Assembly: GCA_942491345.1 (NCBI GenBank)
Contig: CALOAN010000006.1
Coordinates: 6,710-70,709 of the forward strand
DNA length: 64,000 nucleotides
Source of the DNA: JAHEEL01 sp942491345
Lineage (GTDB): Bacteria > Actinomycetota > Acidimicrobiia > Spongiisociales > UBA5794
Direction of reading: 5' to 3'
Within the stretch, counting starts at the first letter, position 1; every line of letters starts with the position of its first letter. Under the pieces are notes generated by a model. The model worked only from the letters and a program-made list of their open reading frames with translations. It did no database searches and was not told the origin of the DNA. A program made the position numbers and the translations under genes. Of this stretch, positions 31,959-40,900 are shown piece after piece.

Positions 31959-33182
31959 TCACCCGTCCGGTGGTGGATGGCGCCTGCGGTACTCGTCGTC
32001 GAGGAATGCGAGGACACCTTCGACCATCTGCGCGGACTGGTTCGAGTAGAAGAGATCGAAGATGTGCTGGGCGCCCGGGAACTCCATGTAGAGCACCCGC
32101 GACTTCGAGATTCCCTCGAGTTGTTCCACGAACTCCCGGGCTTCCTCAACAGGCGCCAGCGTGTCGCGATCTCCCTGTACGACCAGGAACGGGGGAACGT
32201 CGCCGTGAATACGGTCGAGCGGGGAAGCGTCGTGGAACTTCTCCGGCTCATCTTCGAGGAACGCCTTCATCACCAGGGGCTCCATGAGCATCGGAACGTA
32301 CTGGTCGCTCTGGACGCCCAACCGATTGGTCGTGTCGTAGACGCCGTAGATCGGCACGACGGCCTGCACCGATGTGTCGTCGGATTCGAAGCCGGGCTGA
32401 TAGCGAGCATCGTTCTCGCTGAGGCCGACGAGTGCCGCGAGATGCCCTCCGGCGGATCCTCCAGCCACAGCCACGAAGGAGGTGTCGGCACCGTAGTCCG
32501 CGCCGTGTTCACGGATCCAAACGAGGGATGCCTTCACATCGACGAGGTGATCGGGGAACGTCGCTCCCGGGCTGAGGCGGTAGTTGGCGGAGAAGCACAC
32601 CCATCCATTGCGGGCCATCGAGTGGAGGAGCGGCAGCCCCTGTTCTCGTTTGTCTCCCACGGTCCAGCCGCCGCCGTGTATGTAGAGCAGTGCTGGACGG
32701 TTCGTTGCGTCACCGGGGCGCCGATACACGTCGAGTTTGAGAACGCGGCCGGCCACCGTCCGGTATGGGATGTTCGAGATCTTCTCCACGTCGCGTCCTT
32801 TGAAGGGTGCAGCGACCACGATCCTCCACATTGGAACGGGCTTTCCAGAGCGCGGTACGCCGTCTGCAGCGAGCGCTGCATCAACGACCGCTCTCGAGCG
32901 CCGGGTCTTCAGCAGAAGCACGAGCGAGCCGATCCAGGATGCGATGAGGAGGAACAAGCCGACCAAGCCGATGACCTCGTCGAGCGCTCCCCACCAGATC
33001 AGCAAACCTCCAATCACCATCTGGATGACGACGTGCTGCACCGGGAGGCCGATCACCAGCCACGACCAAAACATGCTCGGGAAGAGCAGCAGCGTCTGGC
33101 GGAAGGGCCGGAACGCGTTGATCGTGGCCGCGGCCGACCACAGGCCAAGGACCAGCAACAGGATGGCAGGGAACACGGTCAC
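31959..33182 (-). CDS. Membrane-anchored alpha/beta hydrolase (BD-FAE / HSL-like esterase)
   Basis: Protein of 407 residues. The first about 110 residues form three or four membrane helices (AILLLVLGLWSAAATI, FWSWLVIGLPVQHVVIQMVIGGLLIWWG, VIGLVGLFLLIASWIGSLVLLL). The remainder is an esterase with the oxyanion motif LYIHGGGWTVGDK, nucleophile Ser in VAGGSAGGHLAAL (about 244), an Asp in VVQGDRDTLAPV and a His in PGAQHIFDLFYS. This N-terminal membrane domain joined to an HSL-type esterase is common in actinobacteria. Substrates are probably lipid or acyl esters at the membrane. Confidence 0.9.
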   Translation of the reverse strand: MTVFPAILLLVLGLWSAAATINAFRPFRQTLLLFPSMFWSWLVIGLPVQHVVIQMVIGGLLIWWGALDEVIGLVGLFLLIASWIGSLVLLLKTRRSRAVVDAALAADGVPRSGKPVPMWRIVVAAPFKGRDVEKISNIPYRTVAGRVLKLDVYRRPGDATNRPALLYIHGGGWTVGDKREQGLPLLHSMARNGWVCFSANYRLSPGATFPDHLVDVKASLVWIREHGADYGADTSFVAVAGGSAGGHLAALVGLSENDARYQPGFESDDTSVQAVVPIYGVYDTTNRLGVQSDQYVPMLMEPLVMKAFLEDEPEKFHDASPLDRIHGDVPPFLVVQGDRDTLAPVEEAREFVEQLEGISKSRVLYMEFPGAQHIFDLFYSNQSAQMVEGVLAFLDDEYRRRHPPPDG

Positions 33183-33267
33183 TCCGACTGACAGGCTTCG
33201 GGAATCCTATCCCGCTGGCACGGCCGGCCGATCACACGAGGTTCGACATCGGATATCCTCGGGCTTG

Positions 33268-34484
33268 GTGTTAGGACTCCGAAATCTCCAGTGTCCGGCT
33301 GCAATCTGGTCGTTCGCCCTGATCCTCATCCCACTGACCGCCCTGTGGGGACCGCCCGCCCACGCTTCGGCGCCTGAGGTGCCGGTCGAGGGTCCAATCG
33401 TGGCGATCGGCGACTCGTACACATCGGGCGAAGGTGTCCCACCCTTCGAAATCGCAGGCGATCGGCCGGGTATCAACGAGTGTCACCGTTCTTCGCTTGC
33501 CTACCCGATGCACCTTGGAGGATCGCCGGGTGTCACGGTGGAATCGTGGGCGTGCAGCGGTGCAACCACTTCTGACCTGTCAACGACGGTTGTGCGCACC
33601 GACCAGGCGCCGTGGGATGATCCGATCCTCGAGCCGTCCGGGGGGACACCGTCATCTGCGCTCGACCGAATCGCTCCGGACACGTCAACGGTCACGCTGA
33701 CCGTCGGCGGTAACGATCTGGGGTTCTCCGATATCGTGTCGGACTGCCTCTTGGGCTGAGCAGCGTGTACGAGACACGATGCTCAGGTTCAGGCGGATCT
33801 GGCCGCTCTCGAAGGCAGGCTCCAAACCCTGTTCTCCGACCTCGGAGCCCGCCTTGGTCCGACTGCGCGTGTACTCGTGGTGGGGTATCCGAGGATCTTC
33901 CCGGTGGTACCCGTCGCGGATTGCGACTTCATTCCGTTGCTCCCCGTCGGCACGTTCACCCTCACCGAGCAGGAATGGGCGAACACGAAGACGAGGGATC
34001 TGAATGCGGTACTGCAGTCGCAGGCTGAACGGAGCAACCAACCGGGCGGACCGGAGTTCACGTATGTCGACACCTGGGGCTCCTTCACGCGCCACAACCT
34101 GTGCTGGCCGGATCCAGGAACGGGCAAGCTCTCTACGTCATCAACGAACTCGGCGAGAACGATGGAGGCCTCGGTGCTGCGGACTTCTCGTTCGTCTTCG
34201 GGAATCCGGGGGATCAGCCGGTCGTCGGGGATTGGGACGGCGACGGAGTCGACGAAATCGGCCTCCACCGCGAATCAAGTGGGCTGTTCTATTGGCGCAA
34301 CACGCGCCCGGCTACCGTTGGGCGGTGGGTTCAACCTTTCTCGAGGGCTTCCGTCCTCAGGATCGGTCTCCGACTGACGTTCGAACACCGCAACAACGAT
34401 GAGCATGAGTCTCATTGGGTCCCGACACCCGCGTCGCGCACGCTTCAGGACTCCTCAATCGTTTTGCAACCCTCGGCGGAGTAG
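33268..34484 (+). pseudogene. Decayed SGNH-hydrolase (lipase/esterase) gene with in-frame stop and frameshift
   Basis: From GTG 33268 there is a signal peptide (cleavage after PAHASA), then the GDSY block (AIGDSYTSGEG), a Gly block (WACSGATTSDL) and VTLTVGGNDLGF, as in secreted SGNH esterases. The frame hits TGA at 33757-33759, directly after DCLLG, and goes on in the same frame with the normal continuation (DAQVQADLAALEGRL, VLVVGYPRIFPV, WANTKTRDLNAVLQ) to about 34110. There it shifts frame and fuses to a segment GNPGDQPVVGDWDGDGVDEIG, the FG-GAP-like repeat found in secreted actinobacterial proteins. The SGNH C-terminus with the catalytic His is missing. Confidence 0.8.
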
Positions 34485-34577
34485 CGTTTCGATGGCCCGA
34501 TGAGAGGATGTGTCCGATGAAGCGATACCGCGAATGTCGCTGATCGCGCTCGGGTCGCGTGTGACCGGGAGGCACCG

Positions 34578-35459
34578 GTGAATCGGACGGCCACGGGCAT
34601 CACGATGGCAGCGATCGGCGGGATCATCTTCGGCACGAGTGCCGCACTCGTCGGCTACGTCATTGATGACTTCGACCCCTTCCGACTGTCGGCGCTCCGC
34701 ATTTCGATTGCAGGACTGTGTCTGCTCCCGTGGGCGATCGCCTATCGGTCGCAGATCAGCCGCGCTCCGTTGCGGGTGGCCGTCGTTGGTGTCCTGCAGA
34801 TCGTTCTCAACGGATTCTTCTACATCGCGATCGACCGGGTCGGTGTCGGTCCTGCGGTCGGCCTCGAGTTCCTCGCCCCCGTGCTTGTGGTGGTTTGGGA
34901 CCGCGTCGCCGGGCAGGCACATCCACGACCGATCACGTGGGGTGCGGTCGTCACGGCCGTGATCGGAGTTGCCCTGCTCGTCCAGATAGGGAACTTGGAG
35001 ACCCTCGATGTCGTAGGTGTGCTCGCCGGGTTCGCATCCGCAGTGTTCCTGGCGACCTACTTGCGGCTGAGTGAGCACGTAGGAGCGATCGTGGGTGGTT
35101 TTCCGCTCGCTGCGGGAGCCATCGCGATGGGTGGCGTTGTTGGCTTCTTCATCGCAAGGCCGTGGTCGATGCCGGCACCGTCCGACTCGACAATGATCTG
35201 GGCCGTGGTGCTACTGGGAACGCTCGCCATGGCGCTCCCGTTGTCGCTCGAGATAGCGTCTCTTTCGCGGGCGCCCGCTCGGGTGGTCGGAGTGGTGATC
35301 ACCATCGAGCCGGTCGCGGCCGCGTTGACCGCATGGGCCCTTCTCGATGAGTCGCTGGATCTGTTGCAGATCCTCGGCCTCGTCCTGATCGTGGCCGCTG
35401 TAGCCGCTGTGTCCCTGACCGCATCGAGACCCCGCGATGTAGTGGTGGTCGGGGCATAG
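34578..35459 (+). CDS. EamA/DMT-family transporter
   Basis: Protein of 293 residues from GTG 34578, which has GGGAGG five bases upstream. Ten transmembrane helices in two EamA halves (about 5-130 and 145-285). Landmarks: GIIFGTSAALVGYVIDDFDPFRLSALRI at the start of the first half, FFYIAIDRVGVGPAVGLEFLAPVLV (RhtA/threonine-homoserine-exporter-like), and EIASLSRAPARVVGVVITIEPVAAAL in the second. Members export amino acids or metabolites. A strong terminator hairpin follows, separating it from the hydrogenase cluster on the other strand. Confidence 0.9.
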   Translation: MNRTATGITMAAIGGIIFGTSAALVGYVIDDFDPFRLSALRISIAGLCLLPWAIAYRSQISRAPLRVAVVGVLQIVLNGFFYIAIDRVGVGPAVGLEFLAPVLVVVWDRVAGQAHPRPITWGAVVTAVIGVALLVQIGNLETLDVVGVLAGFASAVFLATYLRLSEHVGAIVGGFPLAAGAIAMGGVVGFFIARPWSMPAPSDSTMIWAVVLLGTLAMALPLSLEIASLSRAPARVVGVVITIEPVAAALTAWALLDESLDLLQILGLVLIVAAVAAVSLTASRPRDVVVVGA

Positions 35460-35476
35460 GCAAGGCAGCCCCCTCC

Positions 35477-35499
35477 GCGTCCGGGCATTGCCCGGACGC
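35477..35499 (+). terminator. Hairpin between EamA gene and hydrogenase cluster
   Basis: Perfect 10-bp stem GCGTCCGGGC / GCCCGGACGC with loop ATT, 17 bases after the EamA stop and between convergent genes. It could stop transcription from both directions. Confidence 0.7.
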
Positions 35500-35500
35500 G

Positions 35501-35523
35501 CCTCCCCCACTGCGTGGTGGAGG
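35501..35523 (+). repeat. Hairpin repeat, copy 1 (CCCCACTGCGTGGTGGAG)
   Basis: Near-perfect stem CCTCCCCCA / TGGTGGAGG (one mismatch) around loop CTGCG. The 18 bases at 35505-35522 recur exactly at 41011-41028, upstream of hoxE, and in a diverged form at 41076-41098. It therefore belongs to a dispersed repeat family that brackets the hydrogenase genes. Confidence 0.7.
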
Positions 35524-35536
35524 CGAAGACGGGAGC

Positions 35537-35983
35537 CTACGAATCTTGGTGCATTGACACGATCCCCACGATGGCTTCCACCGCTTCTTCCATGGCTACG
35601 GCTGTCGCGGGGGACAGGTCGAAACCCAGCTCGAGGCTGGTGGCGGGGATCGAGACGGTGTAGGCACGCGGCGGGACGCGGCCGAGGGCCCCAGCGAGGA
35701 GAAGCAGTGCTGCCGGATCGGCGTGGTGGCTCATCGACTGCGCTCCCCGTTCGCCGGCTTGGACGGGATGAACCGCCATCTCCTTGCAGTCGACGTTGGC
35801 GTCGACAAAGACAACAACGTCGGCGCGCGCGATGTCGAGCGCCAGCTCGGGAGTGAGCTGAGATTGCGAGCGCACGAGCACGCCGGGAAGGTCCATCGCT
35901 TCGATTCGTGATGCCACGACGCGGCCGGCACCGTCGTCAGAGCGCAGATCGTTTCCGTATCCGACGATGAGGATCTCAGCCAC
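35537..35983 (-). CDS. hoxW: Hydrogenase maturation protease (HoxW/HyaD-like)
   Basis: Protein of 148 residues from GTG 35983, overlapping the 3' end of hoxH. It opens with the family motif EILIVGYGNDLRSDDGAG and has the nickel-sensing pattern: Asp in the first motif, FVDANVD in the second and MSHHADPAALLLLAG for the His. The enzyme removes the C-terminal peptide of the large subunit after nickel insertion; HoxH here carries such a tail after its last Cys-x-x-His. The overlap with hoxH makes it the cognate protease. The symbol follows the analogous gene in hox clusters. Confidence 0.88.
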   Translation of the reverse strand: MAEILIVGYGNDLRSDDGAGRVVASRIEAMDLPGVLVRSQSQLTPELALDIARADVVVFVDANVDCKEMAVHPVQAGERGAQSMSHHADPAALLLLAGALGRVPPRAYTVSIPATSLELGFDLSPATAVAMEEAVEAIVGIVSMHQDS

Positions 35984-37415
35984 GCCGGACTTCGGACAGT
36001 AGCTCGCCGTCGGGAGCCACAAGGCTGACCACCAGGGGCATCATCCCGATCGCGTGCGTCGAGCAACTCAAACACGGGTCGTAGGCGCGAATCCCGGCCT
36101 CGATGCGATTGAGGATGCCCTCCGGGATCGAAGGCCCGTCGATCCACTCTTTGGCGATCTGGAGAACCGTCTCGTTCATTGGAAGGTTGTTTTGTCCGGT
36201 TGCGATGATCATGTTGACGTCGGTCAGCACTCCATGATCGTCGACGTGATACTCATGGAAGAGTGTTCCACGCGGCGCCTCGGAGACGCCGACCGCGTGG
36301 CGCTGGTTGACGGCGGCATAGGCCCGAACGTGAGGGCCGGTGACGGTATCGTCGGCGAGGTGTTCTGCCATGCGCTCTGTGGCTGCGAGGATCTCGACGA
36401 GACGGGCGTAGTGGTAGAAGAACGAGGAATTGGCGACTCCGCCGGCCCGCTCGCGGTATTCGACCAGCGCCTCGTCGGCGGCCGGGACACCCATACGCTC
36501 GCAGACGTTCAAGCGGGCCAATGGCCCAACGCGGTACATCCCGTCGAGAGGATCGTCGTCCGGACCGACGTTGGGCTTGAAATAGGGGGACTTGAGGTAG
36601 GAGTCGCGGCGCCCGGCCTCGCCGATGATCGAGCGATAGTCGGACGGTGCCACCCCGTCCGCGACGATCTCTCCTTCGGAATCAACGACCTTGAGATGGC
36701 CGTCGTAGTGCTCCCAGAGGCCTTCGTCGTTGGCAAGGCCGAGGTAGAGGCTCGGGAAGGATCCGAACGCCCGGACTTCTCGATCGAACGTGTCGAGCAT
36801 GCCGGTGAACAACACCAGGGCGTCTTCGGCCGTTTTGCGCGCCTCGACCAGCCCCTCGATGAGACGCTCGCGCGTCTCTTCGGTCATCTGCTCTGCGATG
36901 CCTCCGGGGAGGATTCCCGGGGCGTGGACCTTCCGTCCTGCGATCGATTCGATGACACCTTGGCCGAAACTGCGCAACATGATTCCCCGTCGCGCGAGCT
37001 CCGGTTCCTCCGTCATGAGTCCGAAGACGTTGCGGGCGGCGGGATCCGAGTCCATTCCGAGGAGGAGGTCGGGTGCGCTCAGATGGAAGAAGCTGAGGGC
37101 GTGCGATTGGATGATCTGGCCGAGATTGACGACACGGCGCAGCTTCACGGCGGTGTCTGGGATCCTCACACCCATGATCGCGTCGCCGGCTTTGGCGGAT
37201 GCAAGGAGGTGGCTCACCGGGCAGATGCCGCACGTCCGAGCCGTCAGGCTTGGCATCTCCCAAACCGGCCGACCCTTGCAGAACTCCTCGAAACCGCGGA
37301 ACTCGGTCACGTGGAATCGGCAGTCGGAAACCAGGCCGGATTCGTCGAGCGCGATTGTGATCTTCGCGTGGCCCTCGATGCGTGTGACCGGATCGATCAC
37401 CACCATGTTCTTCAC
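35976..37415 (-). CDS. hoxH: NAD-linked [NiFe]-hydrogenase large subunit
   Basis: Protein of 479 residues from GTG 37415, with GAGGAGG eight bases upstream. The N-terminus is the usual VIDPVTRIEGHAKI. The two nickel-ligand pairs are present: RTCGICPVSHLLA (L1, about 58-70) and DPCLSCSTHAIG (L2, about 447-458), followed by a 26-residue tail after the His that the protease would cut. The motif spacing and the hoxEFUY neighbours place it in group 3d, bidirectional NAD(H)-coupled hydrogenases. It starts 13 bases after hoxY and overlaps the protease gene. Confidence 0.95.
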   Translation of the reverse strand: MKNMVVIDPVTRIEGHAKITIALDESGLVSDCRFHVTEFRGFEEFCKGRPVWEMPSLTARTCGICPVSHLLASAKAGDAIMGVRIPDTAVKLRRVVNLGQIIQSHALSFFHLSAPDLLLGMDSDPAARNVFGLMTEEPELARRGIMLRSFGQGVIESIAGRKVHAPGILPGGIAEQMTEETRERLIEGLVEARKTAEDALVLFTGMLDTFDREVRAFGSFPSLYLGLANDEGLWEHYDGHLKVVDSEGEIVADGVAPSDYRSIIGEAGRRDSYLKSPYFKPNVGPDDDPLDGMYRVGPLARLNVCERMGVPAADEALVEYRERAGGVANSSFFYHYARLVEILAATERMAEHLADDTVTGPHVRAYAAVNQRHAVGVSEAPRGTLFHEYHVDDHGVLTDVNMIIATGQNNLPMNETVLQIAKEWIDGPSIPEGILNRIEAGIRAYDPCLSCSTHAIGMMPLVVSLVAPDGELLSEVRRG

Positions 37416-37428
37416 CGTGCGGTCCTCC

Positions 37429-37971
37429 TCACCCAAACCTGATGTCCTCACCGGTTATGCGGGACGGGTCTCCATCGAGGAGCGCCTCAATCGCTCGCTG
37501 GATCCGGTCCGCCGGCGGGGGGCACCCGGGCAGAAATGCGTCGACCCTGATCACCTTGTGCAATGGGAGCACCTGGGGCAGGAGCGGCGGAACGATCCCG
37601 GCTTCCACGGGCAGCATGCCATTCAGGTCGGGTGCCCTCACGTAGACCGCTTCCAAGATCCCGGCAGGGTCGCCGAGGGGGTTCCTCATCGCAGTGACGT
37701 TGCCGGTCACGGCGCAGTCGCCGAACGACACGACCACTTTCGAGTTGGCCCTGATGTCGTGTGCGAGTTCGACGTTGTCCTCGTTTGCGACGGCGCCTTC
37801 GACGAGTGTGATGTCGACATCGGGCGGAAACACCTTGACGTCGGCGATGGGGCTGTAGACAACGTCGGCAACTGCAGCGAGGTCGAAGAGCCAGGCGTCC
37901 ATATCGAGGAAGGACATGTGGCATCCCGAGCATCCGCCGAGCCAAGCTGTAGCGAGCCGAACCTTGCTCAT
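37429..37971 (-). CDS. hoxY: [NiFe]-hydrogenase small subunit
   Basis: Protein of 180 residues, the short HoxY type with a single cluster domain. The proximal [4Fe-4S] ligands are in WLGGCSGCHMSFLD (Cys14, Cys17), VVSFGDCAVTGN and AFLPGCPPPADRIQ. No twin-arginine signal or extra ferredoxin-like domain, as expected for a cytoplasmic group 3 enzyme. ATG 37971 overlaps the hoxU stop by 4 bases. HoxY passes electrons from the Ni-Fe site of HoxH to the diaphorase part (HoxU, HoxF). Confidence 0.94.
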   Translation of the reverse strand: MSKVRLATAWLGGCSGCHMSFLDMDAWLFDLAAVADVVYSPIADVKVFPPDVDITLVEGAVANEDNVELAHDIRANSKVVVSFGDCAVTGNVTAMRNPLGDPAGILEAVYVRAPDLNGMLPVEAGIVPPLLPQVLPLHKVIRVDAFLPGCPPPADRIQRAIEALLDGDPSRITGEDIRFG

Positions 37972-38711
37972 GCCACCGGCTCCGGGTTGATCCACTCGCC
38001 GCGATTCCGAGCGACGGCCAGGCGGCTGATCATGGCGACCGAGTGCTCCATCTCGCCGACTGCGGAGCCCTGATAGGACAACGAACCGGTCGGGCACACG
38101 GCGACACACTTGCCGCACCACGTGCAGGCCAGGGAATCGCCCCACGGTGTTGCGAGGCCGCTGATGATCATTGCTTTCGCGCCGTGTGATGCAACATCCC
38201 AAACGTGGGCGCCCTCGATCTCGTCACAGACACGGACACACCTGGTGCAGAGGATGCATCGGTTGGGATCGAAGACGTACTTGGGGTGACTGGCGTCGAC
38301 CGCCCGTGATGGCGAGCGATAGTCGTACCGCACGTGGTCCATACCGCAGGCCACCGCCATGTCTTGCAGTTCGCATTTCCCGTTCGATACACAGACTGCG
38401 CAAACGTGATTGCCTTCGGCGAACAGCAGCTCGAGGATCGCCTTGCGGTGCGCTTTCAGCTTGGAGGTCATCGTGTAGACCTCCATCTCCGGGTTAACGG
38501 GCGTTGCACACGCAGGCCGCATCTTGCGGTCTTCTTCGATCTCGATCATGCAGAGTCGGCAGCCTCCCCATACGGAGAGACCTTCGACGAAACACAGCGA
38601 TGGAATGAAGACGTCGTTACGGCGGGCGGCCTGCAGTACCGTCTCGTCGGCAAACGCCTCCACTTCCTCACCATCGAACATGATCGTCACGGTGGGTCGC
38701 TGTTCACGCAT
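37968..38711 (-). CDS. hoxU: Hydrogenase diaphorase iron-sulfur subunit
   Basis: Protein of 247 residues, NuoG N-terminus-like. An N-terminal [2Fe-2S] ferredoxin domain uses Cys40, Cys51, Cys54 and Cys68; a His-Cys3 [4Fe-4S] site is at His102, Cys104, Cys107 and Cys113 (HVCAVCVSNGKC); two further [4Fe-4S] sites follow in CILCTRCVRVC and CTWCGKCVAVCP. It connects HoxY with HoxF. The gene overlaps hoxY by 4 and hoxF by 8 bases, which indicates tight coupling. Confidence 0.95.
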   Translation of the reverse strand: MREQRPTVTIMFDGEEVEAFADETVLQAARRNDVFIPSLCFVEGLSVWGGCRLCMIEIEEDRKMRPACATPVNPEMEVYTMTSKLKAHRKAILELLFAEGNHVCAVCVSNGKCELQDMAVACGMDHVRYDYRSPSRAVDASHPKYVFDPNRCILCTRCVRVCDEIEGAHVWDVASHGAKAMIISGLATPWGDSLACTWCGKCVAVCPTGSLSYQGSAVGEMEHSVAMISRLAVARNRGEWINPEPVA

Positions 38712-40335
38712 GCGCGACCTCCTCGGATTCGATCAACGCTTCGTACTCGGTTCGGAAGTAGTGAAGGGTGCTCAGCACCGGACTCGGAGCAGTCTGGCCG
38801 AGACCGCACAGGCTGGTGTCGCGGACGACATGGCAGAGGTGCTCGAGATCCCGTATGTCTTGTCGGCTGCCGGCCCCGGACGTGATCCGTTCGAGGAGGG
38901 TGTGCAACTGCACCGTCCCAGCGCGACACGGGGAGCATTTCCCACAGCTCTCGTCCATCGAGAACTGCATGAAGAACTTTGCAATCTCCGGCATGCTGAC
39001 GTCCTCGTCCATCACGACGAGGCCACCCGAGCCCATGATCGACCCGAGGTTTCGCAGGCTGTCGTAGTCGACCTTCGTGTCGAGGAACTCGGCCGAGATA
39101 CATCCGCCCGACGGTCCGCCGGTCTGAGCTGCTTTGAACGCCTTGCCGTTGGGGATCCCGCCGCCCATGTCCTCGACGATGTGGCGAAGGGTGACTCCCA
39201 TCGGCACTTCGATCAGACCGGTGTTGACGAGGTCGCCGGCCAGGGCGAAGACCTTGGTTCCCGAGTTGTTCTCGGTGCCGATCGACGCAAACCAGTCGGC
39301 CCCGCGCCGCATGATCGTGGGGATGTTGGCCAAGGTCTCGACGTTGTTGATCATCGTCGGCGCTCCCCAGAGGCCGCGCTCGGTGGGATAGGGCGGGCGA
39401 AGGCGTGGCGTGCCGCGTCGTCCTTCGATTGATGCCATCAGGGCCGTCTCTTCACCACAGACAAAGGCGCCGGCGCCGATGCGGATTTCGACATTCAGCG
39501 AGAAGTCTGTGTCGAGGATGTTGCGGCCGAGCAGTCGTTTTCGCCGGGCAACGCGGATTGCTCGATCGAGGCGTTCGACCGCCCGTGGGTATTCGGCCCG
39601 CACGTAGATGTAGGCCTGGGTGGCGCCGGTGGCATACGCCGCAATAGCGATGCCTTCGAGAAGTCGATGCGGGTCGTCCTCCATGACGGTGCGATCCATG
39701 TACGCGCCGGGGTCACCTTCGTCTCCGTTCGCAACGACGTATTTCGTTTCTCCCGCCGATGCGGCGAGGAGCGCCCATTTCGAGCCGACGGGATAGCCGG
39801 CGCCGCCGCGACCGCGCAGCCCGGACGCTCGGATCGTCTCCACGACCTCCTCCGGTGCCATGCGGGTGATCACGCGCTCCATGGCCTGATAGCCGCGATG
39901 GCCGACGTAGGACTCGATCCGGTTCGGGTCGATGACGCCACTGTTCTCGAGCACGACACGTTCCTGGCTGGTGAAGAACGGGATCGCGTGGTCGAGGACG
40001 TTGGTCTCGACCGGCTGGTGATCGCGAACGTGGTCGCGGATGATGTTGAGGCCAACTTCGGCATTCACCGCCTGGTACATCGTTTCTTCGACACCGCGAC
40101 GAAGCACCCGCACAAGCGGACCTTTGCTGCAGAGCCCCATACATCCGGTCGGGATGAGCCGAGCTTCGAGGGCGAGGTCCTCCCTCTCAATCGACTGTTC
40201 CATCGCGTTGAACGCGGGTGCCGCACCGGCCGACAAGCAGGCGGTGCTCATACATGCCTTGACCCGCCAGGGGAATCGGTAGCGTTCGGCGAGCTCCCGT
40301 TCGGCAACTTCGTGAAGGTCGATGGGGGCGGGCAT
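38704..40335 (-). CDS. hoxF: Hydrogenase diaphorase flavoprotein subunit
   Basis: Protein of 543 residues, NuoF-like with a NuoE-like N-terminus. The N-terminal thioredoxin-like [2Fe-2S] domain has Cys28, Cys33, Cys65 and Cys69. The NADH/FMN site is GLRGRGGAGYPVGSKW (about 168-183) and NGDEGDPGAYMDR; the [4Fe-4S] ligands are in ESCGKCSPCRAGT and a later Cys in TSLCGLG. It exchanges electrons with NAD(H). It starts on the last base of the hoxE stop (TGATG). Confidence 0.95.
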   Translation of the reverse strand: MPAPIDLHEVAERELAERYRFPWRVKACMSTACLSAGAAPAFNAMEQSIEREDLALEARLIPTGCMGLCSKGPLVRVLRRGVEETMYQAVNAEVGLNIIRDHVRDHQPVETNVLDHAIPFFTSQERVVLENSGVIDPNRIESYVGHRGYQAMERVITRMAPEEVVETIRASGLRGRGGAGYPVGSKWALLAASAGETKYVVANGDEGDPGAYMDRTVMEDDPHRLLEGIAIAAYATGATQAYIYVRAEYPRAVERLDRAIRVARRKRLLGRNILDTDFSLNVEIRIGAGAFVCGEETALMASIEGRRGTPRLRPPYPTERGLWGAPTMINNVETLANIPTIMRRGADWFASIGTENNSGTKVFALAGDLVNTGLIEVPMGVTLRHIVEDMGGGIPNGKAFKAAQTGGPSGGCISAEFLDTKVDYDSLRNLGSIMGSGGLVVMDEDVSMPEIAKFFMQFSMDESCGKCSPCRAGTVQLHTLLERITSGAGSRQDIRDLEHLCHVVRDTSLCGLGQTAPSPVLSTLHYFRTEYEALIESEEVAHA

Positions 40336-40871
40336 CAGGCTTCACCTCCCGAGGCGATGGCAGTGCCGACGACCTCGAGGGCCGACTCCGACGTTTGATA
40401 TGCCAGGACATCGCCGTCCAGAACCATCACGGGGGCGAGCCCGCACGAACCGATGCACCGAGCGGTTCGGAGCGTGAGCGAGCCATCCTCAGCGGTAGTC
40501 CCGGCAATGACCGAGTGAGCCTCCGAGAGCGAGGCGACGATGTCGTCGGCTCCCTTGACGAAACACGCCGTGCCGGTGCAGACGGTGCAGGAGTGATCGC
40601 CCGGTGCGTCGAACGTAAAGAGGTGGTAGAACGTGGCTACGCCGTAAACCATGCTCGGCGGCAGGCGAAGCGCGGTCGCCAGGTAGAGGAGGATGCCATC
40701 GTCGAGGTAGCCGAAGACTTCCTGCGCAAGATGCAGCGTCTCGATCAGTTGATCCTGCCCGTACTGGACGCGCCTCAAGTGTTTGTCAATCAGATTGAAC
40801 CGGTCATCTCCAGAGGGATGAGGTTCTTCCGCCGGGCGTGGGCGCGCAGTCGCAGTCGTACGTTCGGTCAT
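40335..40871 (-). CDS. hoxE: Hydrogenase diaphorase subunit, NuoE-like
   Basis: Protein of 178 residues from ATG 40871 (GGGGAAC upstream); an ATG 24 bases earlier is less likely. It has the NuoE helical N-terminus (LIETLHLAQEVFGYLDD) and the thioredoxin-like [2Fe-2S] site with Cys98, Cys103 (VCTGTACFVKG) and two cysteines in RTARCIGSCGLAP. HoxE is the extra subunit of cyanobacteria-type HoxEFUYH enzymes and may link to ferredoxin or complex I-like partners. It is the first gene of the operon; its promoter must lie in the repeat-rich stretch 40872-41126. Confidence 0.93.
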   Translation of the reverse strand: MTERTTATARPRPAEEPHPSGDDRFNLIDKHLRRVQYGQDQLIETLHLAQEVFGYLDDGILLYLATALRLPPSMVYGVATFYHLFTFDAPGDHSCTVCTGTACFVKGADDIVASLSEAHSVIAGTTAEDGSLTLRTARCIGSCGLAPVMVLDGDVLAYQTSESALEVVGTAIASGGEA

Positions 40872-40900
40872 TGTTCCCCGTCTCCGTATCGCCATACCTT

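Noticed and set aside
33757..33759. TGA read as selenocysteine
   Set aside because: The position is not a catalytic residue in SGNH hydrolases, no SECIS-like hairpin follows directly, and a frameshift downstream already marks the gene as decayed.
36054..37442. Open frame of 462 codons on the plus strand
   Set aside because: Antisense to hoxH, with no recognisable domain and no ribosome site.
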